Program-made: the position numbers and the translations under genes
In this document: one piece after another, positions 16,861 through 25,021 of the stretch
Position numbering within the stretch: position 1 is the stretch's first letter
Layout of the letters: each line of letters starts with the position of its first letter
From: Brevundimonas sp. UBA7664
GTDB taxonomy: Bacteria; Pseudomonadota; Alphaproteobacteria; Caulobacterales; Caulobacteraceae
DNA: 64,000 nt
Assembly: GCF_002483305.1 (NCBI RefSeq)
Contig: NZ_DLHQ01000016.1
Coordinates: forward strand, 18,144 to 82,143
Direction of reading: 5' to 3'
Notes under the pieces: model-generated
What the model saw: only the letters and a program-made list of their open reading frames with translations
What the model was told of the DNA's origin: nothing
The model's database searches: none

Positions 16861-17940
16861 ATGACCGCTTTCTCCCACACCCTCTCGGCCATGGCCGCGG
16901 GCGCCCTGCTCCTGTCCGCCGCCGGCGCCGCCCAGGCCCAGACGCCCTACAACAGCACGGCCCGCGACATCCCCACCTCGTGCCGTAACGTCCAGCAACT
17001 CGCCAACGGCTATGTCTCGGCCGAGTGCCAGACCTCGGGCGGCTGGCGCTGGAGCTCGCTGCGGCCGGTCGATTGCCGCTCGTCGATCTCCAACCGCGAC
17101 GGCGTGCTGACCTGCACCGGCGCGCGCGCCACCACCGGCGCCCTCTATCCGGATGACGGCGGCTACGGCGGCCAGCCCTCCGGTCCGGTGCAACAGCCGG
17201 GCGGCATCATCGGCGCCCTGTTCGGGGCCGTGTTCGGCGACGCCTTCGGCAATGACCAGCAGATCGAGGACGACTACAGCCAGGGCCGCCGGCCGCTGGC
17301 CGAGCGCCGCGCGGCGCTGGAGGCCCGCATCGACGCCGGCGTCCGCGACGGTTCGATCAGTCGCACCGAGTCGACCCGCCTGCGCGCCGACTACAACGCC
17401 CTGGTCCAGCTGGAGAGCCGCTACGCCGCCGACGGTCGCCTGACGACCCAGGAGCGCAGCGACCTGCGCGACCGCTACCGCGCCCTGTCGCAGCGCGTCG
17501 GCGACGCCCGCGACGACGGCGACTACAACGACGACTACGGCTGGCGCCCGCTGGCGGATCAACGCGCCGAGTTCAGCGCCCGCGTCGATGTCGCCCTGCG
17601 CGATCGCCGCATCAGCCGCACCGAGGCGAACCGGCTGCGCACGGACTTTGACGCCCTGGTCCGGGTCGAGACCGGCTATCAGCGCGACGGCCTCAGCGAC
17701 CGCGAGCGCCAGGACCTGACGACCCGCCTCGCCGACCTCGACCGCCGTCTCGGCGACGGCGGCTATAACGACGGCGGCTACGGGTCGGACCCGCGCGCCG
17801 CCCAGATCGAGGCCCGCATCGCCGCCGGCGAACGCAATGGTTCGATCAGCCGCGCCGAGGCGAGCCGCCTGCGCGAAGAGCTCCGCGACCTGACCCGCCG
17901 CTGGGCCGACCTCGAGGCGCGCGTGCAGGTGCGCCGCTAG
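16861..17940 (+). CDS. Secreted CVNH-like domain protein with three helical repeats
   Basis: A 359-residue exported protein. After a signal peptide (AAGALLLSAAGAAQA) comes a domain with four cysteines (41, 56, 72, 85) spaced as in cyanovirin-N homology domains: SCRNV ... GYVSAECQ ... LRPVDCRSSISNRDGVLTC. A glycine-zipper-like stretch (GGIIGALFGAVFGDAFGN) follows, then two long and one short copies of a charged helical repeat (ALEARIDAGVRDGSISRTES type) with linkers containing YGG and DD-rich runs. CVNH domains bind sugars in some proteins; the combination here is not one I recognise, and the role (envelope or carbohydrate binding) is an inference. Confidence 0.75.
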   Translation: MTAFSHTLSAMAAGALLLSAAGAAQAQTPYNSTARDIPTSCRNVQQLANGYVSAECQTSGGWRWSSLRPVDCRSSISNRDGVLTCTGARATTGALYPDDGGYGGQPSGPVQQPGGIIGALFGAVFGDAFGNDQQIEDDYSQGRRPLAERRAALEARIDAGVRDGSISRTESTRLRADYNALVQLESRYAADGRLTTQERSDLRDRYRALSQRVGDARDDGDYNDDYGWRPLADQRAEFSARVDVALRDRRISRTEANRLRTDFDALVRVETGYQRDGLSDRERQDLTTRLADLDRRLGDGGYNDGGYGSDPRAAQIEARIAAGERNGSISRAEASRLREELRDLTRRWADLEARVQVRR

Positions 17941-17962
17941 AAACCCGACGGAGGGGCGCGGC

Positions 17963-18490
17963 TCAGATCAGCAGCGCCCCTTCATGCCTGAGCAGCCAGC
18001 CCTTGCGCTCCAGCCCGCCGCCGAAGCCGACCAGCGCCCCGTCGGCGCCGATCACCCGGTGGCAGGCCAGCACCAGTGGAATGGGATTGCGGTTTAGCGA
18101 CGTGCCCGCCGCCTGGGCCGCGCCCGGCTCGCCGGCCCGTTTCGCCATCTCGCCATAGCTGATCGTGACCCCCGCCGGCACCTCGGCCAGCGCCCGCCAC
18201 ACCCGCGCCTGGAAGCCGTCGCCCGCCGCCGCGCCGTCCAGCGACCAGACCACGCGTGTCAGGGCCTCACGATCTCCGTCGAAATAGGCGGCGATCCCGC
18301 GCGCGACCGCCCCCGGCGCACCGCCCTCGCTCAGGCCCGCCCCCGGATACTCCCGCCGCATCGCTGCGATCAGCCCGCCGCCGAAGCTCAGCCCCCGCAC
18401 CGCGCCCGCGTCGTCGCAGGCCAGCGCCAGCGGCCCGATCGGACTCTCGAGCCGGGACAGGGTGAGGGCGGCGGGGGCGGCGGGCGTCAT
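17963..18490 (-). CDS. ogt: Methylated-DNA--protein-cysteine S-methyltransferase
   Basis: Repairs O6-alkylguanine by suicide transfer to its own cysteine. The 175-residue protein has the C-terminal DNA-binding fold (FQARVWRALAEVPAGVTISY, GEMAKRAG, GTSLNRNPIPLVL) and the active-site segment ACHRVIG. The usual sequence is PCHRV; here Ala replaces the Pro before the reactive Cys, which is a common but notable variant. The asparagine hinge and Arg finger (SLNRNP) are present. It is divergent from uvrB, another repair gene. Confidence 0.93.
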   Translation of the reverse strand: MTPAAPAALTLSRLESPIGPLALACDDAGAVRGLSFGGGLIAAMRREYPGAGLSEGGAPGAVARGIAAYFDGDREALTRVVWSLDGAAAGDGFQARVWRALAEVPAGVTISYGEMAKRAGEPGAAQAAGTSLNRNPIPLVLACHRVIGADGALVGFGGGLERKGWLLRHEGALLI

Positions 18491-18631
18491 GGCCCTGATA
18501 CTGCCGCGCCCGCCCCGCGCCGTCTCGCGGTTTCCGGACCGTCACAGCGGCCCTGCTGACACCCGCTGTCAGCAGCCTCCGCCGCGCCCGCGCGTTGACT
18601 GGCGAAGCCGCTCCCCGCGCCCTAGATTGCT

Positions 18632-18646
18632 GTTCATGAACCGTTC
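18632..18646 (+). promoter_or_regulatory. Candidate LexA box (GTTC-N7-GTTC) over the uvrB start
   Basis: GTTCATGAACCGTTC matches the alphaproteobacterial LexA direct repeat GTTC-N7-GTTC exactly, and it spans the uvrB start codon. uvrB is a classical SOS gene, so the placement is sensible. About two chance matches are expected in both strands of a random 64 kb sequence, so position is the main support. Confidence 0.5.
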
Positions 18647-21008
18647 CAGTTCGCCCAAGGGCTCTGCCCCGCGCATCACCAAGCCGGTCCACGTCCGCGG
18701 CGAGTCCCTCGCCGAGGCCCCCGCTGCCTTCCTCCGCGACGACGAGGGCGCCCCGCCGCGCATGCCGGTCAAGACCCCGCACATGCCGATGTTCGCCCCC
18801 GTCACCGGCCCGCGCCTGACGCCGGAGGAGGCCCCCGGCAAGCCCGCCGACTGGACCCCGCACCGGCCCGACCGTCCCGAGGGCCGCAAACACATCCCCT
18901 TCCGGCTTGAGACGAAATACACCCCCGCCGGCGACCAGCCCTCGGCCATCGCCGAGCTGGTGGCCACCGCCGCCACCGGTGAGCGCGACCAGGTCCTGCT
19001 CGGCGTCACCGGCTCGGGCAAGACCTTCACCATGGCCAAGGTCATCGAACAGACCCAGCGCCCGGCCCTGATCCTGGCCCCCAACAAGACCCTCGCCGCC
19101 CAGCTCTATTCCGAGTTCAAAAGCTTCTTCCCGGACAACGCCGTCGAGTATTTCGTCTCCTACTACGACTACTACCAACCGGAAGCTTATGTCCCGAAAT
19201 CAGATACTTACATCGAAAAGGACAGCTCGATAAACGAGCAGATCGACCGCATGCGCCACTCAGCGACGCGGGCGATCCTCGAGCGGGACGACGTCATCGT
19301 CGTGGCCTCGGTCAGCTGCATCTACGGCATCGGCTCGGTCGAGACCTATACGGCCATGACCTTCACCCTGAAGGTCGGCGACCAGATCGACGAGTCCAAG
19401 CTCCGCGCCGACCTGATCGCGCTTCAGTACAAGCGCAACGACCTGAATTTCGACCGCGGCATGTTCCGCAAGCGCGGCGACGTGCTGGAGATCTTCCCCG
19501 TCCACATGGAAGACCGCGCCTGGCGGGTGCAGCTGTTCGGCGACGAGCTGGAATCCATCCAGGAGTTCGACCCCCTGACCGGCAAGAAGACCGCCGACCT
19601 CACCGAGATCACCGTCTACGCCGCCAGCCACTACGTCACCCCGCGCCCGTCCCTGAATCAAGCCATCACCGGCATCAAGGCCGAGCTGAAGGAGACGCTC
19701 GACTGGATGGTCGAGAACGGCAAGCTGCTGGAGGCCCAGCGGCTCGAACAACGCGTGCGCTTCGATCTGGAGATGATGGAGGCCACCGGCTCCTGCGCCG
19801 GCATCGAGAACTACAGCCGCTGGCTGACCGGCCGCGCCCCGGGCGAGCCGCCGCCCACCTTCTTCGAATACATCCCCGACAACGCCCTGCTGTTCGTCGA
19901 CGAGAGCCACGTCACCGTCGGCCAGATCAGCGGCATGTACCGCGGCGACTACCGCCGCAAATCCACCCTGGCCGAATACGGCTTCCGCCTGCCCAGCTGC
20001 ATCGACAACCGCCCGCTGAAGTTCGACGAATGGGACGCCATGCGGCCCCAGACCGTCTTCGTCACCGCCACCCCCGGCCCGTGGGAGATGGAGCGCACCG
20101 GCGGCGTCTTCACCGAACAGGTCATCCGCCCCACCGGCCTGATCGACCCCCCGGTCGAGATCCGCCCGGTCAGCGGCCAGACCCGCAACCAGGTCGACGA
20201 CGTCATCGATGAGGTGAAATCCGTCGCCCGCGCCGGCTACCGCTCCCTGGTGACCGTCCTGACCAAGAAGATGGCCGAGGACCTGACCGAATACATGCAC
20301 GAACAGGGCGTGCGCGTCCGCTACATGCACTCCGACGTCGACACCATGGAGCGGATCGAGATCCTGCGCGACCTGCGCATGGGCTCATTCGACGTCCTGA
20401 TCGGCATCAACCTTTTGCGCGAAGGGTTGGACATTCCGGAATGTGGTTTGGTCGCCATCCTCGACGCCGACAAGGAGGGCTTCCTGCGCTCCGAGACGTC
20501 GCTGATCCAGACCATCGGCCGCGCCGCCCGCAACGTCGACGGCCGCGTCATCCTCTATGCCGACCGCATGACCGGCTCGATGGAGCGCGCCATCGCCGAG
20601 ACCAACCGCCGCCGCGAGAAGCAGGAGGCCTACAACGCCGAACACGGCATCACCCCGGAGTCGGTCAAGCGCGACATCCGCGAGATCATGGCCAGCCCCT
20701 ATGAGTCCCGCGCCCTCGACAAGCTGACCGCCCCGGGCATGAAGGAGGAGTCCAGACCCTTCACCGGCTCCAACTTCCAGGCCGCCCTCAAGGACATCGA
20801 AAGCCGCATGCGCAACGCCGCCGCCAACCTCGAATTCGAGGAGGCCGCCCGCCTGCGCGACGAGATCAAGCGGATGAAGCTGATGGACCTGGAGTTCGCC
20901 AACGAGGTCCTGACCGCCGAGGGGGAGCAGGTCGACAAGGCGGCGCCGAAGCGCTGGCGGGCCGAGGCGGCGGCGGAGAAGGCGGAGGCGTTCCGGAAGG
21001 GGCGGTAG
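18636..21008 (+). CDS. uvrB: UvrABC system protein B
   Basis: Damage-verification helicase of nucleotide excision repair. The 790-residue protein has Walker A GVTGSGKTFTMAKV, the beta-hairpin region YYDYYQPEAYVPKSDTYIEK that inserts into the DNA, Walker B LLFVDESH, helicase motifs V/VI (GINLLREGLDIPE, QTIGRAARN) and the C-terminal UVR motif (EFEEAARLRDEIKRMKLMDL) that meets UvrC. The N-terminal extension of roughly 90 residues (Pro-rich, basic) before FRLETKYTPAGDQP is longer than in E. coli but common in Caulobacterales. The ATG at 18636 lies inside a candidate LexA box. Confidence 0.97.
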   Translation: MNRSSSPKGSAPRITKPVHVRGESLAEAPAAFLRDDEGAPPRMPVKTPHMPMFAPVTGPRLTPEEAPGKPADWTPHRPDRPEGRKHIPFRLETKYTPAGDQPSAIAELVATAATGERDQVLLGVTGSGKTFTMAKVIEQTQRPALILAPNKTLAAQLYSEFKSFFPDNAVEYFVSYYDYYQPEAYVPKSDTYIEKDSSINEQIDRMRHSATRAILERDDVIVVASVSCIYGIGSVETYTAMTFTLKVGDQIDESKLRADLIALQYKRNDLNFDRGMFRKRGDVLEIFPVHMEDRAWRVQLFGDELESIQEFDPLTGKKTADLTEITVYAASHYVTPRPSLNQAITGIKAELKETLDWMVENGKLLEAQRLEQRVRFDLEMMEATGSCAGIENYSRWLTGRAPGEPPPTFFEYIPDNALLFVDESHVTVGQISGMYRGDYRRKSTLAEYGFRLPSCIDNRPLKFDEWDAMRPQTVFVTATPGPWEMERTGGVFTEQVIRPTGLIDPPVEIRPVSGQTRNQVDDVIDEVKSVARAGYRSLVTVLTKKMAEDLTEYMHEQGVRVRYMHSDVDTMERIEILRDLRMGSFDVLIGINLLREGLDIPECGLVAILDADKEGFLRSETSLIQTIGRAARNVDGRVILYADRMTGSMERAIAETNRRREKQEAYNAEHGITPESVKRDIREIMASPYESRALDKLTAPGMKEESRPFTGSNFQAALKDIESRMRNAAANLEFEEAARLRDEIKRMKLMDLEFANEVLTAEGEQVDKAAPKRWRAEAAAEKAEAFRKGR

Positions 21009-21095
21009 GGGCGCGCGCCGATGGAGGCGGGCAAGAGTTGAGAGAAATCACGCGACTGAAGGTGCTGACCTCAGGGCTTCAAATGCCGGATCGAG

Positions 21096-23330
21096 TTAGG
21101 TAGCGCTTGTCTCGATCATATACTGGACGCTGGCGTTCTCATCAGACTTAAACTTGTTCGCCAGCCGCTGCATTTCAGCTTTCATGCGTGATGGATCACT
21201 TTCTGAAATATCGCGAACCTTATCCAAGAGGTTGCGAAGGATTGAGGGATTGACCCTATTTCCAAGCCTAACCCCGACCAACGACGGCATGATTGATCCA
21301 AATGCCTGTTCGACCTCGTCGGAATTCGGGGCGAAGGAAAGAAGCTGCATGGCAATCTGAGGCCGCATTATCACCTTGCCGTTCGTACGCGTAAGATCCT
21401 CAAACTCCCGCTGGATCTTGGTTTCGCTAGTCAGCCACCATGTGCGATAGCCCACCGCACTGGCGCGGGCGACCTCTCCACCTTCCGTCCGCATGGCGTA
21501 GATAAATAGAACGTGAGCAGCATCGTTCTCTGCCAGCTCTTTTTTCTGTTTTTTTCCAGGACCAAAGAGCTTTGAAGTAAGTCTTCTGTGCTTATCGATA
21601 TCGATGGCGTCCAGAATTTCGTCCCTTGTTTCTAGCCGCATTCCAAATTTGTCGGCCAAATAAGTCCGAAGGGCCATCCGCGCCTCACCGCTTCTTATGT
21701 CTTCGTAGGGCAGGAATTGCTCTATAAATTGGCTCCATGTCCTTACAGAAAGCGCGGGAGTAGCTGCGTCAAATTTCGCATAATAGTATGATCTGATAAG
21801 TACGCGGTCGCTATTGCGCGCCAACTCTAATGTCATGTACTTATCTTGTTCTTGGTAGTGGTTCACATACTCTTCATTAGAGGCGATTATGTGGGTGTAT
21901 ACCTCTTCAACGACCTGATCCGTAAGGATGAGCTCTGCGCCCGAGGCTCGCAAAGCTCTGAGCATTCCGTGCGTTAGACGGCTTGGACCTGCGAGTCTGG
22001 ACTCGGAAAGAGCTTGGATGATCACATCAGTGCCGACCAAGAGGCGAAAATTGGACTTCATGTCCTTGAAATAGTTCGCGATCTTTAGGTCGTATTTCAG
22101 TGAAAATAGCAGGGAGTACGTCCGTGCTAGAAGCGATAGATACTCGCGCTGTTCATCGGTCGATTTGTAGAACGCACTCCGTAGAGCGCTCATCAATATT
22201 CTGTGGAGAAGTGGAGCGCTTTTGGCCCCGATGCCCGCATCAGCAATTGCCCGCACAGCTACATCAGAAACAGAATCCTCCGAAATGTCTTCATCTTCAC
22301 CCTCCAGGAACTGCGCGACCTTAATTCCTTCGGCCATAAACAGCCATTCCAAGCTCCGCATAGCAGCCCCAACCAAGCGGTCTTGGGTGCCGTCAGAGAT
22401 GGGAACCTCGTCGACAGGAGTGGAGCGGCATTCGTCAGCTATGAACTGCCGAAACTGTTCCTTCACGGTGTATATTAGTGCTTCAAAGCGAGCATGGTCC
22501 GTTGAGATGGCCGACCGTGCGGAAAACGGCAGAGCGTATCCGGCCTCTCGATCGTCCCAAACGATCTGGCGTCCCAATGGATGTTCTTTGCTTGACATCA
22601 ACGCTAGGCGCTCTGCGACTTCTGTGTCGGTAAAGCGGAATCCGTCAGGAAAGACGTCTTGCATTCGAGCGAAAATATCGATGCTTGTGATGAAGCCCTC
22701 GTCATCAACAGCTGCGTTCTCGAGGACATAAAAAACTAGGCTATCTAGGACTAATCCGCGAATACCTTGCTTCGAGTCGCCTACAAGAGATTGTTGAGCG
22801 ACGAATACGGCAGCGTTCGTGTTGAATTCGGACGGAATCCGGATTGATGAATTTCGGCGCTCGTCGCCCCTAAGACCTGAAAATTGCCTGAGATAATTTT
22901 CGTACGAGGCCTTTGTAATATCGTTCTCGTTAATTCTATTGGCGATCCACTGACCATCTCGAATCGATATATTGACCTCGAGCTCATCAGATAGAGCTAG
23001 CGATTCTTTGTCAGGGTCAGCAATAATACGAGAAGTGAAATAGGTTAGATTCCCAATTTCACGGCCATACTCTCTTAGCCGTTCAACAGTACGGCGGATT
23101 TTGTCGCGGAAATTATCCTGAATACTAGCCTGAAAATAGGTTAGTCGACGATTTGTCTCGAAAATCTCGCTCTCCGAGAAGCCGTCGGCTCCGCCATCCT
23201 TTTTGCCGCCGACGGGCGTAAAATTCAGGCCAAAAACGCCGGCTCCGAATTCTTTGAAGAAGCCTTCAAAGCTATCGCCATCGATCTCGGCGAAAGCGGA
23301 TAATACCGAGTCTGGGTGGACAGCGCTCAT
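21096..23330 (-). CDS. Putative defence protein: PD-(D/E)XK-like N-terminus fused to PIN-like C-terminus
   Basis: A 744-residue protein of no named family known to me. Residues 35-90 look like an Mrr-type nuclease fold: FTPVGGKKDGGADGF (Asp45, Asp49) then LTYFQASIQDNFRDKIRRTV, with Gln-x-Ser in place of the usual Glu-x-Lys. The middle is helical. Residues about 428-640 look like a PIN nuclease: Asp435 in LLVGTDVIIQALSE, Glu475/476 in LTDQVVEEV, Asp603 in ENDAAHVLFIYAM, and a fourth strand YRTWWLTSETKI. Codon use is much poorer in G+C than uvrB, so it is foreign. It stands alone next to DpnI-like remnants and an orphan HTH gene. A nucleic-acid-targeting defence role is inferred. Confidence 0.6.
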   Translation of the reverse strand: MSAVHPDSVLSAFAEIDGDSFEGFFKEFGAGVFGLNFTPVGGKKDGGADGFSESEIFETNRRLTYFQASIQDNFRDKIRRTVERLREYGREIGNLTYFTSRIIADPDKESLALSDELEVNISIRDGQWIANRINENDITKASYENYLRQFSGLRGDERRNSSIRIPSEFNTNAAVFVAQQSLVGDSKQGIRGLVLDSLVFYVLENAAVDDEGFITSIDIFARMQDVFPDGFRFTDTEVAERLALMSSKEHPLGRQIVWDDREAGYALPFSARSAISTDHARFEALIYTVKEQFRQFIADECRSTPVDEVPISDGTQDRLVGAAMRSLEWLFMAEGIKVAQFLEGEDEDISEDSVSDVAVRAIADAGIGAKSAPLLHRILMSALRSAFYKSTDEQREYLSLLARTYSLLFSLKYDLKIANYFKDMKSNFRLLVGTDVIIQALSESRLAGPSRLTHGMLRALRASGAELILTDQVVEEVYTHIIASNEEYVNHYQEQDKYMTLELARNSDRVLIRSYYYAKFDAATPALSVRTWSQFIEQFLPYEDIRSGEARMALRTYLADKFGMRLETRDEILDAIDIDKHRRLTSKLFGPGKKQKKELAENDAAHVLFIYAMRTEGGEVARASAVGYRTWWLTSETKIQREFEDLTRTNGKVIMRPQIAMQLLSFAPNSDEVEQAFGSIMPSLVGVRLGNRVNPSILRNLLDKVRDISESDPSRMKAEMQRLANKFKSDENASVQYMIETSAT

Positions 23331-23449
23331 GACAGCTCCAAATCTACGATATCGTCCACTGATATTAGCTAGGCAATTGGGTGCTGGCACAACTACCCCC
23401 TCGCCCGGCAAGGGCTGACCCCTGACCCACCACCCGCTACGGTGGCTGC

Positions 23450-23602
23450 ATGGGGCAGGACGGCAATCACTGGTGCGAGCTCGGCTTCGCCGAACCGGCC
23501 GTCGTCTTCAAGGGGCCGACCCGGACCGCGCGGTCGGTCACCGAGGCCTGGGTCGCGCTGCACGGCTTCTGTCCCAACTGCGCCGCCGACCGCCCTTCCT
23601 GA
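23450..23602 (+). pseudogene. DpnI-like endonuclease, N-terminal remnant (copy 1)
   Basis: A 50-codon frame beginning MGQDGNHWCELGFAEPAVVF and containing FKGPTRTARSVTEAWV ... GFCPNC. From memory this matches the start of DpnI-type methyl-directed endonucleases (NSQKARILTEDWV ... YCPNC), which then continue with a zinc site and catalytic core. Here the frame stops right after CPNC, and a compound hairpin element begins at the stop. About 104 bases (23492-23595) are repeated almost exactly at 24293-24398. It may be a remnant or a very small independent protein. Confidence 0.5.
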
Positions 23603-23603
23603 T

Positions 23604-23781
23604 CCTTCTCCCATTGGGAGAAGGTGCCCCGGAGGGGCGGATGTGGGTCGGCTGGTTGGAGCGGCGAAGCCGCCCCCCGGCGTTCGACCCACACCCTTTG
23701 ACGCTTCGCGCCGCCCTTCGGGTCGCGCAAGGACGACGGCGATGCCGTCGTGCGCTCAAGCCCTCTCCCAATGGGAGAGGG
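23604..23781. repeat. Compound hairpin intergenic element (REP-like)
   Basis: Ends are the hairpins CCTTCTCCCATTGGGAGAAGG and CCCTCTCCCAATGGGAGAGG. Inside, GTGGGTCGG pairs with the inverted TCGACCCACACC, and the right portion AAGGACGACGGCGATGCCG plus TCGTGCGCTCAAGCCCTCTCCC repeats that of 16640-16774. It separates the DpnI-like remnant from the HTH gene, whose stop lies four bases further on. Confidence 0.75.
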
Positions 23782-23784
23782 GCG

Positions 23785-24081
23785 CTAAACCAGCTCCACC
23801 CTCAGCCCCCGCCCCACCACCTTCGCGGCGCGGCTCAGCGTCTCCAGCGTCACATTGGATGCCTCCGGGTCCAGCACCCGGTTCAGCTGCGCCCGGCTGG
23901 TGTCCATTTCGGCGGCCATGGCGGACAGGGTCATCTTCCGCTCGGTCATGGCCTGACGCAGCTGGAGCGCGATCACGCTCTTGATGGCGCGCAGGGTGAC
24001 CTCTTCCCGGATGCCGTCCTCGTCGAGGAAGTCGTCCAGGCTGCTCAGGTCAGACGGATCACGGAATGCGGTCTCGGTCAT
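23785..24081 (-). CDS. XRE/HigA-like helix-turn-helix protein (orphan antitoxin-like)
   Basis: A 98-residue protein with an acidic N-terminus (TAFRDPSDLSSLDDFLDEDG) and a helix-turn-helix C-terminus (RQAMTERKMTLSAMAAEMDT, SRAQLNRVLDPEASNVTLET). This layout is typical of HTH antitoxins paired with RelE/HigB-type toxins (phage Gp49-like). No toxin gene is seen on either side: downstream is a hairpin element and upstream a palindromic element. It may be a solitary regulator or the survivor of a broken toxin-antitoxin pair. Confidence 0.8.
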   Translation of the reverse strand: MTETAFRDPSDLSSLDDFLDEDGIREEVTLRAIKSVIALQLRQAMTERKMTLSAMAAEMDTSRAQLNRVLDPEASNVTLETLSRAAKVVGRGLRVELV

Positions 24082-24126
24082 ATCCGAGGGCGTACCACAA
24101 ATGATGCAGAGCCCCCATGCCCCCGT

Positions 24127-24283
24127 CCCGCTATCGTCATTCCGGGCGGAGGCGAGCGCAGCGAGGCGGAGGCCCGGAACCCAGCGGCGCGCGCGAGCGC
24201 GAAGCTGTCGGGAGCGCCGGTGCGTGGACAGGTCGCCTTCGGCGCCGCTGGGTTCCGGCCTTCGCCGGAATGACGATAGCGGG
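24127..24283. repeat. Palindromic element with GCTATCGTCATTCCGG ends (copy 1)
   Basis: About 157 bases bounded by inverted copies of GCTATCGTCATTCCGG. The inner arms GGAACCCAGCGGCG and its inverse GGCGCCGCTGGGTTCC also pair, so the whole element is one long hairpin with a short variable loop. A second copy lies at 24407-24609 with the same arms and a different loop. No protein is encoded; it resembles non-autonomous MITE/REP units. Confidence 0.8.
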
Positions 24284-24292
24284 GGAGGGCGG

Positions 24293-24398
24293 GAACCGGC
24301 CGCCATCTTCAAGGGGCCGACCCGGACCGCGCGGTCGGTCACCGAGGCCTGGGTCGCGCTGCACGGCTTCTGTCCCAACGGCTCCGCCGACCGCCTGC
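24293..24398 (+). pseudogene. DpnI-like endonuclease, N-terminal remnant (copy 2)
   Basis: This stretch repeats 23492-23595 nearly base for base (from GAACCGGCCG through CTTCTGTCCCAAC) but lacks the start codon and first 15 codons. The second Cys of the CPNC motif is lost (CPNG). It is framed on both sides by palindromic elements, so it was presumably copied or rearranged with them. No product is expected. Confidence 0.6.
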
Positions 24399-24406
24399 TC
24401 CCCCCT

Positions 24407-24609
24407 CCCGCTATCGTCATTCCGGGCGGAGGCGAGCGTAGCGAGGCGGAGGCCCGGAACCCAGCGGCGCGCGCGAGCGCGAAGCTGTCGGGAGCGCCGT
24501 CAGGGAATGGCGGCCCCTCGCCACCGCCGGTGTTTCGCCGCTGTCGCGGCGCCGCTGGGTTCCGGGCCTCCCCCGGCTTTCGCCGGGGTCGCCCGGAATG
24601 ACGATAGCT
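24407..24609. repeat. Palindromic element with GCTATCGTCATTCCGG ends (copy 2)
   Basis: The first 93 bases match copy 1 at 24127-24283 except one base (GAGCGTAGCG for GAGCGCAGCG). The loop region is different and longer, including a second inverted pair CCTCCCCCGG / CCGGGG. The terminal repeats GCTATCGTCATTCCGGG and CCCGGAATGACGATAGC are perfect over 17 bases. Confidence 0.8.
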
Positions 24610-24679
24610 TGAGAGGGCGATAGCGGGGAGGCGGCGGGGCGCTGGACAGGTCGGTAAAATAGCGCATAGGTTGCAGATC

Positions 24680-25021
24680 ATGCGCACGCAGCGGAAGTTT
24701 GTCGCCACCTACATCATGGCCAGCCGGCGCAACGGTACGCTCTACACCGGCGTCGCCGCCAACCTGCCGGCGCGGGTGTGGAAGCATCGCATCGGCGCCT
24801 TTGACGGCTTCAGCAAACGCCACGGCTGCACGCGGCTGGTCTGGTTCAAGCGTCACGCCTGGGTCGTCGACGCCATCCGCCACGAGACGCGCATCAAGGG
24901 CTGGAAGCGCGACTGGAAGCTCAGGCTGATCGAGGAGGCCAACCCCGACTGGCGCGATCTGGCGGCCGACTGGTTTCCGGAGAACGATCCCGACTGGACC
25001 CCGCCGGAAGAGCCGGACTGA
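24680..25021 (+). CDS. GIY-YIG nuclease family protein (YhbQ/UPF0213-like)
   Basis: A 113-residue single-domain GIY-YIG protein of the small excinuclease-like type: ATYIMASRRNGTLYTGVAAN corresponds to the GIY...YIG core (with YIM and YTG), followed by RVWKHR (the conserved Arg) and the family's WFKRHAWVVDAIRHETRIKG and KRDWKLRLIEEANPDWRDL. The function of this family in bacteria is unclear. The ATG at 24680 is used; a TTG three codons upstream is possible. It lies immediately after the second palindromic element. Confidence 0.9.
   Translation: MRTQRKFVATYIMASRRNGTLYTGVAANLPARVWKHRIGAFDGFSKRHGCTRLVWFKRHAWVVDAIRHETRIKGWKRDWKLRLIEEANPDWRDLAADWFPENDPDWTPPEEPD

Noticed and set aside
18595..18630. 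TTGACT followed by TAGATT considered as the uvrB promoter
   Set aside because: The spacer is about 22 bases, too long for a sigma-70 promoter.
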